Shown piece by piece: positions 6,733-8,090 of a DNA stretch of 8,090 bases. A model generated the notes under the pieces. The model saw nothing but the letters and a program-made list of their open reading frames with translations, had not been told where the DNA came from and did no database searches. Every line of letters starts with the position of its first letter. Position 1 is the first letter of the stretch. Origin of the DNA: an uncultured Blautia sp. (GTDB taxonomy: Bacteria > Bacillota > Clostridia > Lachnospirales > Lachnospiraceae); the NCBI RefSeq assembly GCF_937880195.1, contig NZ_CALFLA010000104.1, positions 1 through 8,090 on the forward strand, read 5' to 3'. Both the position numbers and the translations under genes were made by a program.

Positions 6733-8067
6733 TTAATTCAAATAGTTGTATGCTGTTCTGGAAATATCTCTGATACGCTGTACAGAATATCCTTCATTTC
6801 CCGTAGAAGAAAATACGCAGATTACATAATCTGTCTTTTTACCATATACAATCGCCATGTCATGCTGTACACTGGAGGTTTCTCCTGTTTTATTAGCAAC
6901 TTTAACGCCTGCCGGAACTCCAGAAGGTATTTTTCCTCTGCGCGTCTGACGGAGAAGTAATTTTTCCATTTCTCTGGAATATCTTTTGGACACACATTTA
7001 CCTTTGTAAATATTTTCCAATAACACTCCGCAGTCTTTTGCAGAGGCGCTGTTGCTTCCTCCGTCGCTTACAAAAGAAGAGGCTGCCGGATGAAGACTGC
7101 TGTGACAACCTGTTTTTTTGTAGCCATTTCTTTTCAGGTATTTATTCACTGTACCCGCTCCGCTGACAAAGCTTCTGGAAGGGCTGTTGCACCTTACAAG
7201 CTGGTTGTAGGCTTCATTGTCGCTGACTGTGATCATACTGTTTAAAAGACCCCTGACAGAATTATAGGAAAGCTTTCCTTTTTTGATCTGATCAAACGTC
7301 GATGCCATAACAAAGGCCTTAATGGTACTGGCAGGGTACATTGCTCTGTCATTAATACAGATCTCTCCGCCTTTTTCCAGGTCCTTCACATACACTGACC
7401 AGGTTCCGCTGTAACTGTTCACCATTTTCTGGAGCTGTTTTCCAAGTCCGCTCATGCCGATATCTGCTTTTTTGCATTTGCGACCCTGCCAGTTTACCCA
7501 AACGTTTTTGGAAATCTGTTTATTTCTTGCAATGGTTCCGTCTGCCTGGAGATAGTACCCGGATTTCCACCGTTTTTCGTACCGCTTTCCAAAGGAATCC
7601 AGATAGTATTTTTTACCGCCGATAGTACGCCATCCGGCTTTTCTCAGAAGTCTTCCGTTTGTCTCTCCGAAATAATAAGTTCCTTTAAAGGTGCGTCTAG
7701 CGATCCTCTTATTTATCTTATGAAAATGTTTCCCACGGCAAAGACGTCCTTTGCTGTTAAAATAATAATAACCTGTTTTTAGTTCTTTGCCTTTTGGTAC
7801 CCGGATATACTGGAAGCCGGTTACCTTTTTTCCATGTCTGTCAGTCAAAAGCCAGGTGGATTCTTTTTTCGTTAAATAGTAACGCTGCCTTGTTCCGCCA
7901 AGCTGAACCCGGAATTTCCTTGCTCCTGTCTTTTTTTGCGCTGCTGCAAAAACCTCAGTATGTACAGGCAGAACCGAAACCGTCCCTGCCGTCAGACTGA
8001 AAAGGAGCGTCAGAACAAGCAGCTTTTTCAGAAATCGTGGCACAAAATTTCCTTTTTTCTTTTTCAT
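6733..8067 (-). CDS. Secreted serine hydrolase (beta-lactamase/PBP-like) with cell-wall-binding repeats
   Basis: This 444-residue protein is predicted to be exported and to act at the cell wall. Residues 1-42 form a signal peptide: basic MKKKKGNF start, hydrophobic LLVLTLLFSLTAG, and cleavage probably near VFA-AA. Residues about 50-200 are degenerate glucan/choline-binding-type repeats with YY-aromatic/Leu...G units near 63, 101, 131, 154 and 171; GWRTIGGKKYYLDSFGKRY (145-163) is the clearest. Residues about 205-444 are a class A beta-lactamase-like domain with the nucleophile in PASTIK (Ser247, Lys250), SDN (282-284) and KTG (393-395). It is unlike a true class A beta-lactamase: Ser247 to SDN is only 35 residues (about 60 in TEM), and there is no Glu between 311 and 350 where Glu166 should lie. 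A peptidoglycan D,D-peptidase or other wall-directed esterase/amidase is as likely as a lactamase. ATG at 8067 has SD AAGGGG (8082-8077). The upstream promoter is beyond the window. Confidence 0.88.
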   Translation of the reverse strand: MKKKKGNFVPRFLKKLLVLTLLFSLTAGTVSVLPVHTEVFAAAQKKTGARKFRVQLGGTRQRYYLTKKESTWLLTDRHGKKVTGFQYIRVPKGKELKTGYYYFNSKGRLCRGKHFHKINKRIARRTFKGTYYFGETNGRLLRKAGWRTIGGKKYYLDSFGKRYEKRWKSGYYLQADGTIARNKQISKNVWVNWQGRKCKKADIGMSGLGKQLQKMVNSYSGTWSVYVKDLEKGGEICINDRAMYPASTIKAFVMASTFDQIKKGKLSYNSVRGLLNSMITVSDNEAYNQLVRCNSPSRSFVSGAGTVNKYLKRNGYKKTGCHSSLHPAASSFVSDGGSNSASAKDCGVLLENIYKGKCVSKRYSREMEKLLLRQTRRGKIPSGVPAGVKVANKTGETSSVQHDMAIVYGKKTDYVICVFSSTGNEGYSVQRIRDISRTAYNYLN

Positions 8068-8090
8068 ATCCCTTCCCCCCTTATTTTAGG

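Noticed and set aside
1..8090. Novel defence, mobile or biosynthetic system, CRISPR array, insertion sequence or attachment site
   Set aside because: No repeat-spacer array, transposase, integrase, terminal inverted repeats or unknown gene cluster is present. No integrase or duplicated tRNA 3' end accompanies tRNA-Leu. All genes belong to well-known families.

Overview
The window looks like an ordinary chromosomal stretch from a low-to-mid GC Gram-positive anaerobe, most plausibly a gut Lachnospiraceae/Clostridia member. This is inferred from purine-rich Shine-Dalgarno sites (GGGAGG, AGGAG), T-run terminators, an unencoded tRNA CCA end, and a secreted hydrolase with glucan/choline-binding-type wall repeats. 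Genus-level assignment is not possible from the sequence alone.

Layout. Positions 1-3943 hold the carAB operon on the minus strand. carA (carbamoyl-phosphate synthase small subunit) is complete. carB (large subunit) starts at 2867, overlaps the carA stop by one base, and runs off the left edge with 955 of roughly 1070 codons present; its frame is open throughout. A 235-bp AT-rich divergent control region (3944-4178) separates carA from a plus-strand Cof-type HAD phosphatase (4179-4958). Convergent with that gene lies a minus-strand tRNA-Leu(CAG) at 5012-5095, with two perfect hairpins (4941-5000) between them. To the right, on the minus strand, are an NSS/SNF-family Na+-dependent transporter (5238-6593), a strong intrinsic terminator (6690-6728), and a secreted serine hydrolase with N-terminal wall-binding repeats and a beta-lactamase/PBP-like catalytic domain (6733-8067).

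Function. carA and carB make one enzyme: CarA releases ammonia from glutamine and CarB uses it with bicarbonate and two ATP to make carbamoyl phosphate for arginine and pyrimidine synthesis. The other genes are monocistronic units with their own recognisable promoters or terminators, and I see no sign that they act together. There is no mobile element, CRISPR array, phage gene or defence-like cluster, and I found no evidence of a new multi-gene system. The least ordinary item is the serine hydrolase: it keeps SxxK, SDN and KTG motifs but has a shortened N-lobe, no glutamate in the omega-loop region, eight cysteines and a very basic wall-binding region.
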